A stretch of 64,000 bases of DNA from Pigmentiphaga sp. NML030171 (GTDB lineage Bacteria; Pseudomonadota; Gammaproteobacteria; Burkholderiales; Burkholderiaceae_B), in assembly GCF_002188635.1 (NCBI RefSeq), contig NZ_NINX01000015.1:124001-188000 (forward strand), written 5' to 3'. Each line of letters starts with the position of its first letter. Position 1 is the stretch's first letter. Positions 33,860 to 41,566 of the stretch are shown one piece after another. The notes beneath the pieces were generated by a model. It was not told the origin of the DNA and made no database searches. It was given only the letters and a program-made list of their open reading frames with translations. Made by a program: the position numbers and the translations under genes.

Positions 33860-34801
33860 ATGAATCTCTCGATCCGGCATTTCAAGGCTTTTCTTTCCGT
33901 GGTGCATACTCGCAGCTTCACGCGCGCGGCGGAGCAGATGCACATCAGCCAGCCCGGCCTGAGCCTGATGATGCAGGACATGGAGGGCCAGCTGGCGTGC
34001 CGGCTGTTCGAGCGCACCACGCGTTCGGTCCACCTGACCGCGGCCGGCCAGCGGCTGGTGCCCGTGGCCCAGCACGTGGTGGACGAAGTGGAAACCATCG
34101 CCCCCGTCCTCAGCCAGCTCTCGGAAGAGCGGCGGCGCACGCTGCGCGTGGGCGCCACGCCCATATTCTCCGCCAGCGTGATGCCGCACGTATACATGAA
34201 GCTGCGCGTCACCCAGCCCACGCTGGACCTGCATGTGTTCGACCTGCCCAAGCCCGAGGTCGAACGCCGCGTGCGCAGCGGGGAACTCGATTGCGGGCTG
34301 GGCATCTTCCCGCGGCACGTGCCCGAGGTCTCGCGGCGCCCGCTGTTCGAGTTCGACTTCCTGTACGTGGAATGCCGCAACGCCCCGCTGCGCCTGAAGG
34401 CGCAGGGCAGGGCCCGGCGCATACGTTGGGACGACCTGCCCGACGTGCCCTTCGTGGAGCTGCACCCCACCTCGGAACTCCAGCAACTGATCGACAAGCG
34501 CAAGGCCGCGTCCAGGCGCCTGCGGCCGGAGGGCGGCATCCGGATGAACAATCTGGAATCGCTGATCGGCATGGCGGCGGCCGGCGTCGGTCCCACCATC
34601 GTTCCGTCCTTCGCCGCGCCGGTCGGACCCGACGTGCCGGTCGTCACCGCGCTGCTGACCGACCCCGTGCTGTCGCTGGGCTTTCACCTCATCACCAAGC
34701 GCGGAAGGGAACAGCCTGCGGTCCTGGAGGCGTTCACCGGCACGCTGCTGGAGGTGATCGCCGAACGCGGGGAACGCACTTACGGGACGCCGGAAAACTG
34801 A
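33860..34801 (+). CDS. LysR-family transcriptional regulator
   Basis: A 313-residue LysR regulator: winged helix in FKAFLSVVHTRSFTRAAEQM and ISQPGLSLMMQDMEGQLA, effector domain from residue 93 (RRRTLRVGATPIFSASVMP). Divergent from the four-gene PEP-mutase-like/DHDPS-like/Bug operon, which it most likely activates. The intergenic region carries a good T-N11-A dyad close to its own start. Confidence 0.93.
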   Translation: MNLSIRHFKAFLSVVHTRSFTRAAEQMHISQPGLSLMMQDMEGQLACRLFERTTRSVHLTAAGQRLVPVAQHVVDEVETIAPVLSQLSEERRRTLRVGATPIFSASVMPHVYMKLRVTQPTLDLHVFDLPKPEVERRVRSGELDCGLGIFPRHVPEVSRRPLFEFDFLYVECRNAPLRLKAQGRARRIRWDDLPDVPFVELHPTSELQQLIDKRKAASRRLRPEGGIRMNNLESLIGMAAAGVGPTIVPSFAAPVGPDVPVVTALLTDPVLSLGFHLITKRGREQPAVLEAFTGTLLEVIAERGERTYGTPEN

Positions 34802-34908
34802 CGTTCCGCTGAACGGCCGGAGGAACGGAAACTCGACATCCCTTCAACGAAAATTCGACGCACGCCCGACCATACTGGCGCCGTTCTGTCGTTCCCTCCG
34901 AGTGTTCC

Positions 34909-35961
34909 ATGGATGTCCAACACGATCTGGATGGCTTCGGCCCGGCGCTGCCCGGCGTGGTCCTGCCTCTGCCCGAGGCAGCCGCGCCCAGGGATTCCGC
35001 CTTCCACGATGCCCATGTCAGCTGCGTCCTGCCCTGCCTGAACGAAGCCCGCAACCTGCGCGAACTGCTTCCCCTCTTGCGAGCCCGCCTCGACACGCTG
35101 TGCCGAAGCTGGGAGATCATTGTGGTGGACGACGGCAGCACCGACGAGACCCCTGAACTCATGGCCCGCTGGAGCCAGGTCCCCGGCTTCCGCTACCTGC
35201 AGCTGTCGCGCAACTTCGGCAAGGAAGCCGCGCTCAGCGCCGGGCTGGAATCGGCGGACGGCGACGTCGTCATCAGCATGGACGCCGACCTGCAGCACTC
35301 GCCCGACCTGATCGACAGGATGCTGGTCAAGTGGGCCGCCGGCGCGGACATGGTCTACGCGGTGCGCAGCCATCGCGACGACGAGCCGGCGCTCAAGCGC
35401 CTGGGCTCGCGGCTGTTCTACCGGCTGCTCAGCTCGCACGGCCGCGTCAACGTCCCGGCGCATGCCGGCGACTTCCGGCTGATGGACCGCCGCGTCGTCG
35501 ACGCCCTGATCGCCCTGCCCGAACGCACCCGCTTCATGAAGGGCCTGTACGCCTGGGTCGGGTTCAAGGCCGAGCCGCTGCCCTACGTTCCCGCCGACCG
35601 TGCCCACGGCAGCAGCCACTTCCGGCCGCTGCAGCTCGGGCGCCTGGCCCTGGACGGGCTGACCGCCTTCACCACCTGGCCGCTGCGCATGGCGAGCCTC
35701 GTGGGTGGGCTCTTCGCGGCGCTGTCCATCGCCTATGGCTGCTACGTGGTGGGTGAATACCTGGTCAAGGGCAACATCGTCGCCGGCTGGACCACCATCG
35801 TCGCCGCCTTGCTGTTCTTCGCCGGCCTGAACCTGATCTCGCTGGGCATCGTGGGCGAGTACGTCGCCCGCATCTTCGACGAGGTCAAGGGCCGGCCGCT
35901 GTACGTGGTCCGCTCGCGCCGGGGCACGGGGACGCGCAGCCGCCGCGCAGGCATGCGATGA
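34909..35961 (+). CDS. lgmA: ArnC/GtrB-like polyprenyl-phosphate glycosyltransferase (Lgm locus)
   Basis: A 350-residue GT2 enzyme that loads a sugar onto undecaprenyl phosphate. Motifs: VSCVLPCLNEARNLREL, VVDDGSTDETPE, metal-binding DADLQHSPDL, and two C-terminal membrane helices before an EVKGRPLYVV tail. By content and neighbours it matches LgmA of Bordetella, which prepares the donor for glucosamine addition to lipid A phosphates. An unusually long N-terminal extension of about 35 residues precedes the catalytic domain; the next ATG options lie inside that domain. Followed by a repeat and the ArnT-like gene. Confidence 0.85.
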   Translation: MDVQHDLDGFGPALPGVVLPLPEAAAPRDSAFHDAHVSCVLPCLNEARNLRELLPLLRARLDTLCRSWEIIVVDDGSTDETPELMARWSQVPGFRYLQLSRNFGKEAALSAGLESADGDVVISMDADLQHSPDLIDRMLVKWAAGADMVYAVRSHRDDEPALKRLGSRLFYRLLSSHGRVNVPAHAGDFRLMDRRVVDALIALPERTRFMKGLYAWVGFKAEPLPYVPADRAHGSSHFRPLQLGRLALDGLTAFTTWPLRMASLVGGLFAALSIAYGCYVVGEYLVKGNIVAGWTTIVAALLFFAGLNLISLGIVGEYVARIFDEVKGRPLYVVRSRRGTGTRSRRAGMR

Positions 35962-36038
35962 AAAACGGCCCCCACGCTTGCCGCTGCGCGGCTGCGCTGC
36001 CCCCCAAGGGGGCGTTTTCATCTTGGGGCGGCCCGGCG
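35962..36038. repeat. GC-rich interspersed repeat, copy 2, between lgmA and lgmB
   Basis: Contains GCCCCCCAAGGGGGC (35999-36013), a 6-bp hairpin followed by GTTTTC, then CTTGGGGCGGCCCGGCG, both shared with the copy near 23.95 kb. It fills the whole gap between the two genes; the lgmB ATG begins directly at its end, so the ribosome-binding region (GGGGCGG) is repeat-derived. The hairpin plus T-run could attenuate transcription into lgmB. Confidence 0.72.
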
Positions 36039-37589
36039 ATGAAAAAAACCAGCCTGTTCTTCGCCGCCATCGCGGCCTGGCTCGCCATGCTGTCCTGGGT
36101 GCGGCCGCTGATGCTGCCCGACGAGGGGCGCTATGCCGGCGTCGCCTGGGAAATGTTGCGCAGCCACTCCCATGCCGTGCCGCTGTTGAACGGCATGCCC
36201 TATTTCCACAAGCCGCCGCTGTTCTACTGGCTGGCCGAGGCCTCGTTCTCGGTGTTCGGACTGAACGAGTTCGCGGCGCGCCTGCCCTCGGTCCTGGCGG
36301 CCTGGCTGGCGGCGGCGGGCCTGTACCTGTTCGTGCGCCGGCGGCGCGACGCCGGCACCGCCGCGGTCGCCACGCTGATCCTGGTCACCCTGCCCTTCTT
36401 CTACGGCGCCGCGCAGTTCGCCAACCTGGACATGCTGGTGGCCAGCCTGATCTCGCTGTGCATCCTGGCCGGCGCCGAAGCGCTGCTGCGCGCCCGCGAA
36501 GGTGCCTCGCCCCGCGGCATGATGCTGGCCTGCGCGGTGCTGGCCGGCCTGGCCGTGCTGGCCAAGGGCCTGATAGGCGTCGCGCTGCCGGCGGCCGTGC
36601 TGGTGCTATGGGTGGCGTCGGCGCGCCGCTGGAAAGACCTGCTCGTCCTGCTGTGGCCGCCCGCCATCGGCGTCTTCCTGGCCGTGGCGGTGCCGTGGTT
36701 CTGGCTGATGCAGCTGCGCTATCCGGAGTTCTTCCACTACTTCTTCATCTACCAGCAGTTCGAGCGCTTCTCCGCCGGCGGCTTCAACAACGTACAGCCG
36801 GCCTGGTTCTACCTGCCGGTGCTTGCCGCGCTGGCGCTGCCCTGGTCGGCCTGGGCGGCCGGCCTGTTCGACAAGCGCTTCTGGAGCACGCCCGACGGCG
36901 GACTGCGACGGCTGATGCTGGTCTGGCTGGCCGTGATCCTGGCCTTCTTTTCCATCCCCAGTTCCAAGCTCATCGGCTACATCGTGCCGGCGCTGCCCGC
37001 CTTCGCCTTCCTGCTGGCCGAGGTCGTCATGTCGGTCCGGCGCAGCGGCCGCAGCCTGCGCTGGCGGCGCCTGTTCCCCTTGTCCGTCATGGGCGCCGCC
37101 ACGCTGTGCGGCGCCGCCATGGCCGCAGCCGCCGCCTATTCGCACCAGGCGCCCAAGTCCCTGGCCACCGATATCGGCACGCGGCTGCGGCCCGGCGACA
37201 CGCTGGTCGCGCTGCACGAGTACCCCTTCCAGCTACAGCTCTATTCCCGCTCCCCCGCCCCCATCTGGGTCGTGGACGACTGGCTGGACCCGCAGATTCC
37301 CTTGCGCGACAACTGGCGCAAGGAACTGTACGACGCCGCGCATTTCGACCCGGTCCAGGGCCAGCAGGTGCTGCTGTCGGACCGGCTGCTGCGCGAACGC
37401 CTGTGCGCGGCGCCCGCCGGGGAACGCTACTGGATCTGGGGCGGCGCCGACGACGCCGCGCGCAAGCCATTCCTGGCGAACCGGCAGCCCGTGCTGAGCG
37501 AAGACCGCAGCCGGGTATGGCTGGTCGAGGCCGGCGACGGGCTCATGCGCCAGGCGTGCGGCGAAACGCCCATAGCCGGCTTGCAATGA
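36039..37589 (+). CDS. lgmB: ArnT-like lipid A glycosyltransferase (Lgm locus)
   Basis: A 516-residue GT83 membrane enzyme. The catalytic periplasmic loop has PDEGRYAGVAWEML and HKPPLFYWLAEASF near residues 28-65; about 12 membrane helices follow, then a C-terminal periplasmic domain from about residue 400. ArnT-type enzymes move an amino sugar from undecaprenyl phosphate to lipid A phosphate; in Bordetella the homologue LgmB adds glucosamine, lowering surface charge and raising resistance to cationic peptides. Start chosen at the ATG before the first helix. The last 47 bases overlap the convergent GtrA-like gene. Confidence 0.86.
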   Translation: MKKTSLFFAAIAAWLAMLSWVRPLMLPDEGRYAGVAWEMLRSHSHAVPLLNGMPYFHKPPLFYWLAEASFSVFGLNEFAARLPSVLAAWLAAAGLYLFVRRRRDAGTAAVATLILVTLPFFYGAAQFANLDMLVASLISLCILAGAEALLRAREGASPRGMMLACAVLAGLAVLAKGLIGVALPAAVLVLWVASARRWKDLLVLLWPPAIGVFLAVAVPWFWLMQLRYPEFFHYFFIYQQFERFSAGGFNNVQPAWFYLPVLAALALPWSAWAAGLFDKRFWSTPDGGLRRLMLVWLAVILAFFSIPSSKLIGYIVPALPAFAFLLAEVVMSVRRSGRSLRWRRLFPLSVMGAATLCGAAMAAAAAYSHQAPKSLATDIGTRLRPGDTLVALHEYPFQLQLYSRSPAPIWVVDDWLDPQIPLRDNWRKELYDAAHFDPVQGQQVLLSDRLLRERLCAAPAGERYWIWGGADDAARKPFLANRQPVLSEDRSRVWLVEAGDGLMRQACGETPIAGLQ

Positions 37590-37938
37590 AGGTACCCACG
37601 GCAATCCCCGCCAACACCGCTGCCAGCAAGACGTCATACCGCACCGAGGACACATGGAGCAGCCAGGCATAGGCCATTTCGTTGACTGCGAAGCCGCCCG
37701 CGGATACGAGAAAGAATCTCGCCGCGGCGCGCTGCCACGCATGCAGCGGATGCCGGAATGTGAACAGCAGATGGCCCGCGAACGACACGCAGAAAGCGGC
37801 CAGCCAGCCCACCACGTTGGCCCGCAGGGGCGCGAGGCCCAGCATTTCGACGCAGGCCACGGCCACGACCCAGTGGGTCGCGGCGGCCAGGCAGCCGACG
37901 GCGACGAAGCGGAGGATCTGTCCGGCAAGCAGGCGCAT
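37543..37938 (-). CDS. lgmD: GtrA-family small membrane protein, probable lipid-linked sugar flippase
   Basis: A 131-residue GtrA-like protein with four predicted membrane helices; typical landmarks are GQILRFVAVGCLAAATHW, NVVGWLAAFCVSFAGHLLFTFRH and FLVSAGGFAVNEMAY. GtrA proteins are thought to flip undecaprenyl-linked sugars. Its place among the ArnC-, ArnT- and ChbG-like genes makes it the likely flippase of the Lgm pathway; the symbol lgmD is my best match and less certain than the others. It is on the opposite strand, converging on lgmB and divergent from lgmC with only 24 bases between starts. Confidence 0.8.
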   Translation of the reverse strand: MRLLAGQILRFVAVGCLAAATHWVVAVACVEMLGLAPLRANVVGWLAAFCVSFAGHLLFTFRHPLHAWQRAAARFFLVSAGGFAVNEMAYAWLLHVSSVRYDVLLAAVLAGIAVGTFIASRLWAFRRTPGA

Positions 37939-37962
37939 GAAGAGCCATCCAACGGATACGTG

Positions 37963-38781
37963 ATGAACGGAACGCCATTATCCGGCAGGCGGATCGTCGT
38001 GTGTGCGGACGACTTCGGCATGGACGCATCGGTCGACCTGGCCATCCTGGCCCTGGCCGCGCACGGGCGCGTCAGCGCCGCCAGCTGCATGACGCTGGGC
38101 CCCAGCTTCGGCGCCCATGCCGGGCTGCTGGCCGGCTCGGGCATCGAGACCGGCCTGCATGTGGACTTCACGGCCTTTCCTGACACGCCCGCCGAGCGGC
38201 TGTCCCTGTCCGTGCTGATTGCCCGCGCCTATGCGGGCCTGCTCGACGGTGGCTGGATCGACGCAAGGCTCGCCCGGCAGTTCGACGCCTTCGAACGGGC
38301 CTTCGGCCGCCCGCCCGACTACGTCGACGGCCACCAGCACGTGCACCAGTTGCCCCACATCCGCGCCCGCCTGGTCGCGCTGCTGGCGCGGCGTTATGGC
38401 GACGCCCCGCCGTGGCTGCGCGCCACGCGCGCCGCGTCCCTGCCCGGCATGCCGCACCCGCCGCGCCTGAAGGCGCACGTGATCGCCGCGCTGGGCGCCG
38501 CCGGGCTGGCCCGCCTGGCGCACGGCCATGGCATGCGAACCAATGCCCGCCTGCTGGGCGTGTACGGTTTCCAGGGCGGAGAACAGCACTATGCCGCGCT
38601 GGTGCGCAACTGGCTGCGGCACGCGGGCGACCGGGACGTGCTGATGTGCCATCCGGCCGTCGCCCCGGTGCCCGACGATCCTCCCGGCGGGCAGCGCGTG
38701 GCCGAATACCGGGTGCTGGCCGGCCCGGCCTTCTCGCGCTGGCTGGACGAGGAAGGCCTGCGCGTGGGGCCGCTGGCCTGA
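37963..38781 (+). CDS. lgmC: ChbG/HpnK/YdjC-family deacetylase (Lgm locus)
   Basis: A 272-residue YdjC-type carbohydrate deacetylase. The metal site is read from VVCADDFGMDASV (Asp), GLHVDFTAFP (His) and VDGHQHVHQLPHI (His-x-x-His). In the Lgm pathway it would remove an acetyl group from undecaprenyl-linked N-acetylglucosamine so that free glucosamine is transferred to lipid A. The ATG at 37963 lacks a strong ribosome site; a GTG directly before it is possible. No room for a promoter between it and the divergent GtrA-like gene except inside that gene. Confidence 0.82.
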   Translation: MNGTPLSGRRIVVCADDFGMDASVDLAILALAAHGRVSAASCMTLGPSFGAHAGLLAGSGIETGLHVDFTAFPDTPAERLSLSVLIARAYAGLLDGGWIDARLARQFDAFERAFGRPPDYVDGHQHVHQLPHIRARLVALLARRYGDAPPWLRATRAASLPGMPHPPRLKAHVIAALGAAGLARLAHGHGMRTNARLLGVYGFQGGEQHYAALVRNWLRHAGDRDVLMCHPAVAPVPDDPPGGQRVAEYRVLAGPAFSRWLDEEGLRVGPLA

Positions 38782-38964
38782 GCGGACGCCTCCCGGCTCA
38801 GTGTCTGGCAAACGGCAGGCTGCGCGAGGCCGCGCTGGCCGACGACAGCGGCGAACGGCTCGCCCGGCAGCTCTCGGGCATCGCGCAGCAGGCGTGAGCA
38901 TGAGGTCTAATTGAAAGCTGCGGCCATTCCGGCGCCCGCCCGTTCCATCCATCGAGGAAACCGC

Positions 38965-39396
38965 ATGGTAACCATCCATGTCATGCCGGTCGAGATCGGC
39001 TTCAAGCACTGCGATCCCGCCGGCATCGTGTTCTATCCACGCTACGTCGAGATCCTGAACGACACCGTCGAACACTGGCTCCGGCACGGCCTGGAAACCG
39101 GCTTCGCCGCCCTGCATGGCGAGCGGCACATCGCCATTCCCATCGTCAACCTGCAGGTCGACTTCCTGGCTCCCAGCCGGCTGGGAGAAGACATCGTCTC
39201 GGCGCTGCGCATCGACGGCGTCGGACGCACCTCGCTGAAGATCGCCATCGAACTGAGCCGCGCCGGCGACGACCAGCCGGTGCGCCTGCGCGCCGCGCTG
39301 GTCCTGGTGTTCATCGACATGCACACCATGCGGCCCATCGAGGTGCCCGAGGACGTGCGCCGCGCCATCGAAGCGGGCGGCTATTGGCGGGGCTGA
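38965..39396 (+). CDS. 4-hydroxybenzoyl-CoA thioesterase-like (hotdog) protein
   Basis: A 143-residue single-hotdog acyl-CoA thioesterase. The active-site signature FKHCDPAGIVFYPRYVEI with the catalytic Asp is at residues about 12-29. Related enzymes cleave 4-hydroxybenzoyl-CoA or other aryl/acyl-CoAs. GAGGAAA precedes the ATG at 38965. It converges on the six-gene operon to its right, ending nine bases from it, and is not obviously part of that operon. Confidence 0.9.
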   Translation: MVTIHVMPVEIGFKHCDPAGIVFYPRYVEILNDTVEHWLRHGLETGFAALHGERHIAIPIVNLQVDFLAPSRLGEDIVSALRIDGVGRTSLKIAIELSRAGDDQPVRLRAALVLVFIDMHTMRPIEVPEDVRRAIEAGGYWRG

Positions 39397-39404
39397 GCGG
39401 CCCG

Positions 39405-40367
39405 TCAATCGACCGTGATGCCCTTGGCCTTGATCAGGCGCCCCATGATCTCGGTCTCCTTGCGTATGGCCGCGGCCGCATCCGCCGGCGTGGTCGCTAT
39501 CGGCTCCAGTCCCGCTTCGGCGATCATCCGCTGCATGCCCGCGGAATGGGTAACGGCCTGGATCTCGCGGTTCAGGCGCTCGACGATGGACACCGGCGTT
39601 CCGGCCGGCACCCAGAAGCCGAGCGACGTGAAGATCTCCACGCCCGGGTAGGACTCCGAGACGGTCGGTACGTCGGGCAGCGCCGCGCTGCGGCGATTGC
39701 CCGTATAGGCAATCGCGGACAGCTTGCCCGACCGGATGGCCGGCAGCGCCGAGACCGGCGGCTCGAACCCCAGCATCACGTGCCCCGCCATGACGTCCGG
39801 CAGGGCCGCCCGCTTGTACGGAACATGCAGCAGCCGTACCCCTGACGCATCCTGCAGCAGTTCGAACCCCAGGTGGGCGGTGCTGCCCGACCCGTACGAG
39901 GCGTAGCTGATCCTGCCCGGCTCGCGGCGCGCCGCGGCCACCAGGTCCGGCACGCTACGAATCGGCACCGCGTTGTTGGCGACGATGAATGATCCCCCGC
40001 GCAGCGCCTGGGTCACCGCGACGAAGTCGGCCTGCGGATCGTAGGGCAGGCGGCTGAACAGAAAAGGCGTGATGGCGAACGGATTGCTGGTCGAGAACAG
40101 CAGGGTATAGCCGTCCGGCTTGGACTTGGCCACCGCGTCGGTCCCGGTCACCGATAGCGCGCCAGGCTTGTTCTCAACATATACCGGAGTGTTCAACGCC
40201 TCCGACAGGCGCTCGGCATAGGCTCGCGCGAAAAGATCGGAGCCGACGCCCACCGGACTGGGCGTGATGATCTTGATCGGATGGCTGGGCCAGGGTGCCT
40301 GCGCCAGCGCGGAAGTCGCGACAGCCTGAAGAATGGCGGCCAGCAGGAACGGAACGAATGCACGCAT
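39405..40367 (-). CDS. Bug-family periplasmic binding protein
   Basis: A 320-residue Bug receptor with a signal peptide (PFLLAAILQAVATSALA). The first ligand loop reads TPSPVGVGSDLFARAYAERL, departing from the common FPPGG form; the rest is canonical (ENKPGALSVTGTDAVAKSKPD in two parts, LPYDPQADF, HVPYKRAALPDVMAGHV, DVPTVSESYPGV). Last gene of the six-gene operon, 23 bases after the 391-residue unknown. Different from the other Bug of this operon, so two ligands or two affinities are served. Confidence 0.93.
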   Translation of the reverse strand: MRAFVPFLLAAILQAVATSALAQAPWPSHPIKIITPSPVGVGSDLFARAYAERLSEALNTPVYVENKPGALSVTGTDAVAKSKPDGYTLLFSTSNPFAITPFLFSRLPYDPQADFVAVTQALRGGSFIVANNAVPIRSVPDLVAAARREPGRISYASYGSGSTAHLGFELLQDASGVRLLHVPYKRAALPDVMAGHVMLGFEPPVSALPAIRSGKLSAIAYTGNRRSAALPDVPTVSESYPGVEIFTSLGFWVPAGTPVSIVERLNREIQAVTHSAGMQRMIAEAGLEPIATTPADAAAAIRKETEIMGRLIKAKGITVD

Positions 40368-40390
40368 GGGAGTCTCCTGATGTCGGTTGT

Positions 40391-41566
40391 CTAATAGGCG
40401 CAGCCGTCCAGCCCCGGCACGACGACCCGCGCCGGATCGTTGTCGTGGGCCTGCAACTGGTCGACCGCGTAGTCGGCCACACACCCCGACAACAATTGCC
40501 GGGGGTCTTCCAGCACCACGCGCAAGCGCGTGTTCATCGCCCACCAGTCGTCGGGCCCGGCGATCGCCGGCAGCTCGGCCACCTCGGTGGTCTCGGGCGT
40601 CAGGCGGGGATGCGCGGCCGCCGCCGGCGCGAAGCGCGGATAGCCGTCGTACATCAGCGGCCCCAGGTCGCTGACCGTGCGCGTGCGCGACCACAACTGC
40701 CGCAGCGGCGACTCGAACGCGCGCGCCGCCGCGACGGCCTGCTCCGGATCGGCCGGCAGTTCCGGGCTGGGCACGTGGGGGGCGATCAGCACGCGCTCGA
40801 GCGGCAGCCGGTAGCGCGAGGCCGCGCGTATCGATGCGCACACCGAATTGGAGGTCCACGTGACGCCGGCGGTGGGCCTGCCCTGCTTGCCGACGATCAG
40901 CGCCATGCTGCGGTCCCAGTCGATATCGTGCCGGTCGAACCAGCCGATGATGCGATGGCCGGTGTCCAGTCCAACCAGGAAGAAGGTCGCGATCATGACG
41001 GCGTTCATGGGCACGGTCGCACCTATGGCGCCGCCCTTGGCCTCGAGATACTGCTCGCGCATGTCCCGGGCGGTGAAGCAGGACGGCTCGCGCAGCGCGC
41101 GCTCAAGGTAGCGCAGCGTCATGGCGCACGCGTAGTCCACCATGCCGGCGATGGCCTGCTCGCGCCCCCGGTACGCCGCCACCGCGATCTCGTCGCGCCA
41201 CAGTGCCGCCGAGTTGGCGGCCCGGACCGCGCGGGTCGCGTCCATCATGCGCCGCGCCTCGCCCTGCCACGCCTGGCCGTCGGGATCCAGCTCCCGCATC
41301 TTCAGCAGCGACGCCACGGCCGGCCCCAGGTGGGAGACGGCGGCCAATTCCTTGAAACCCCGGTTGAACAGGCGATAGCCCTGGACTTCGGGAGCGCGCC
41401 CGGCGCCCGGATACAACACGATGTCGGTGCTGGTGGCGACGATCAGCGGATCCCCCGCCAGGGCGGCGCCCATCATGGCGGCCAGCTTGGCGCCCAGGCT
41501 GTCGGCCGCGGCCGTGTAGGTTTCATACAGGCGCAGGAAATCCGGATTCTGGTAGGCGGGATTCAT
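40391..41566 (-). CDS. Protein of unknown function in the EAR/aldolase operon
   Basis: A 391-residue soluble protein I do not recognise. It has no signal peptide. A hydrophobic MNAVMIATFFLVGLDTG stretch near residue 195 is too polar at its ends to be a clear membrane helix. Segments such as WFDRHDIDWDRSMALIVGKQGRPTAGVTW and the C-terminal WWAMNTRLRVVLEDPRQLLSG look conserved. The pattern is compatible with an enzyme. It overlaps the EAR gene by four bases, so it acts in the same pathway. AGGAAA precedes its ATG. Confidence 0.85.
   Translation of the reverse strand: MNPAYQNPDFLRLYETYTAAADSLGAKLAAMMGAALAGDPLIVATSTDIVLYPGAGRAPEVQGYRLFNRGFKELAAVSHLGPAVASLLKMRELDPDGQAWQGEARRMMDATRAVRAANSAALWRDEIAVAAYRGREQAIAGMVDYACAMTLRYLERALREPSCFTARDMREQYLEAKGGAIGATVPMNAVMIATFFLVGLDTGHRIIGWFDRHDIDWDRSMALIVGKQGRPTAGVTWTSNSVCASIRAASRYRLPLERVLIAPHVPSPELPADPEQAVAAARAFESPLRQLWSRTRTVSDLGPLMYDGYPRFAPAAAAHPRLTPETTEVAELPAIAGPDDWWAMNTRLRVVLEDPRQLLSGCVADYAVDQLQAHDNDPARVVVPGLDGCAY

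Noticed and set aside
38802-38897. Short frame ending ADDSGERLARQLSGIAQQA after lgmC
   Set aside because: Could be a gene remnant, but too short and without a recognisable family; no ribosome site.
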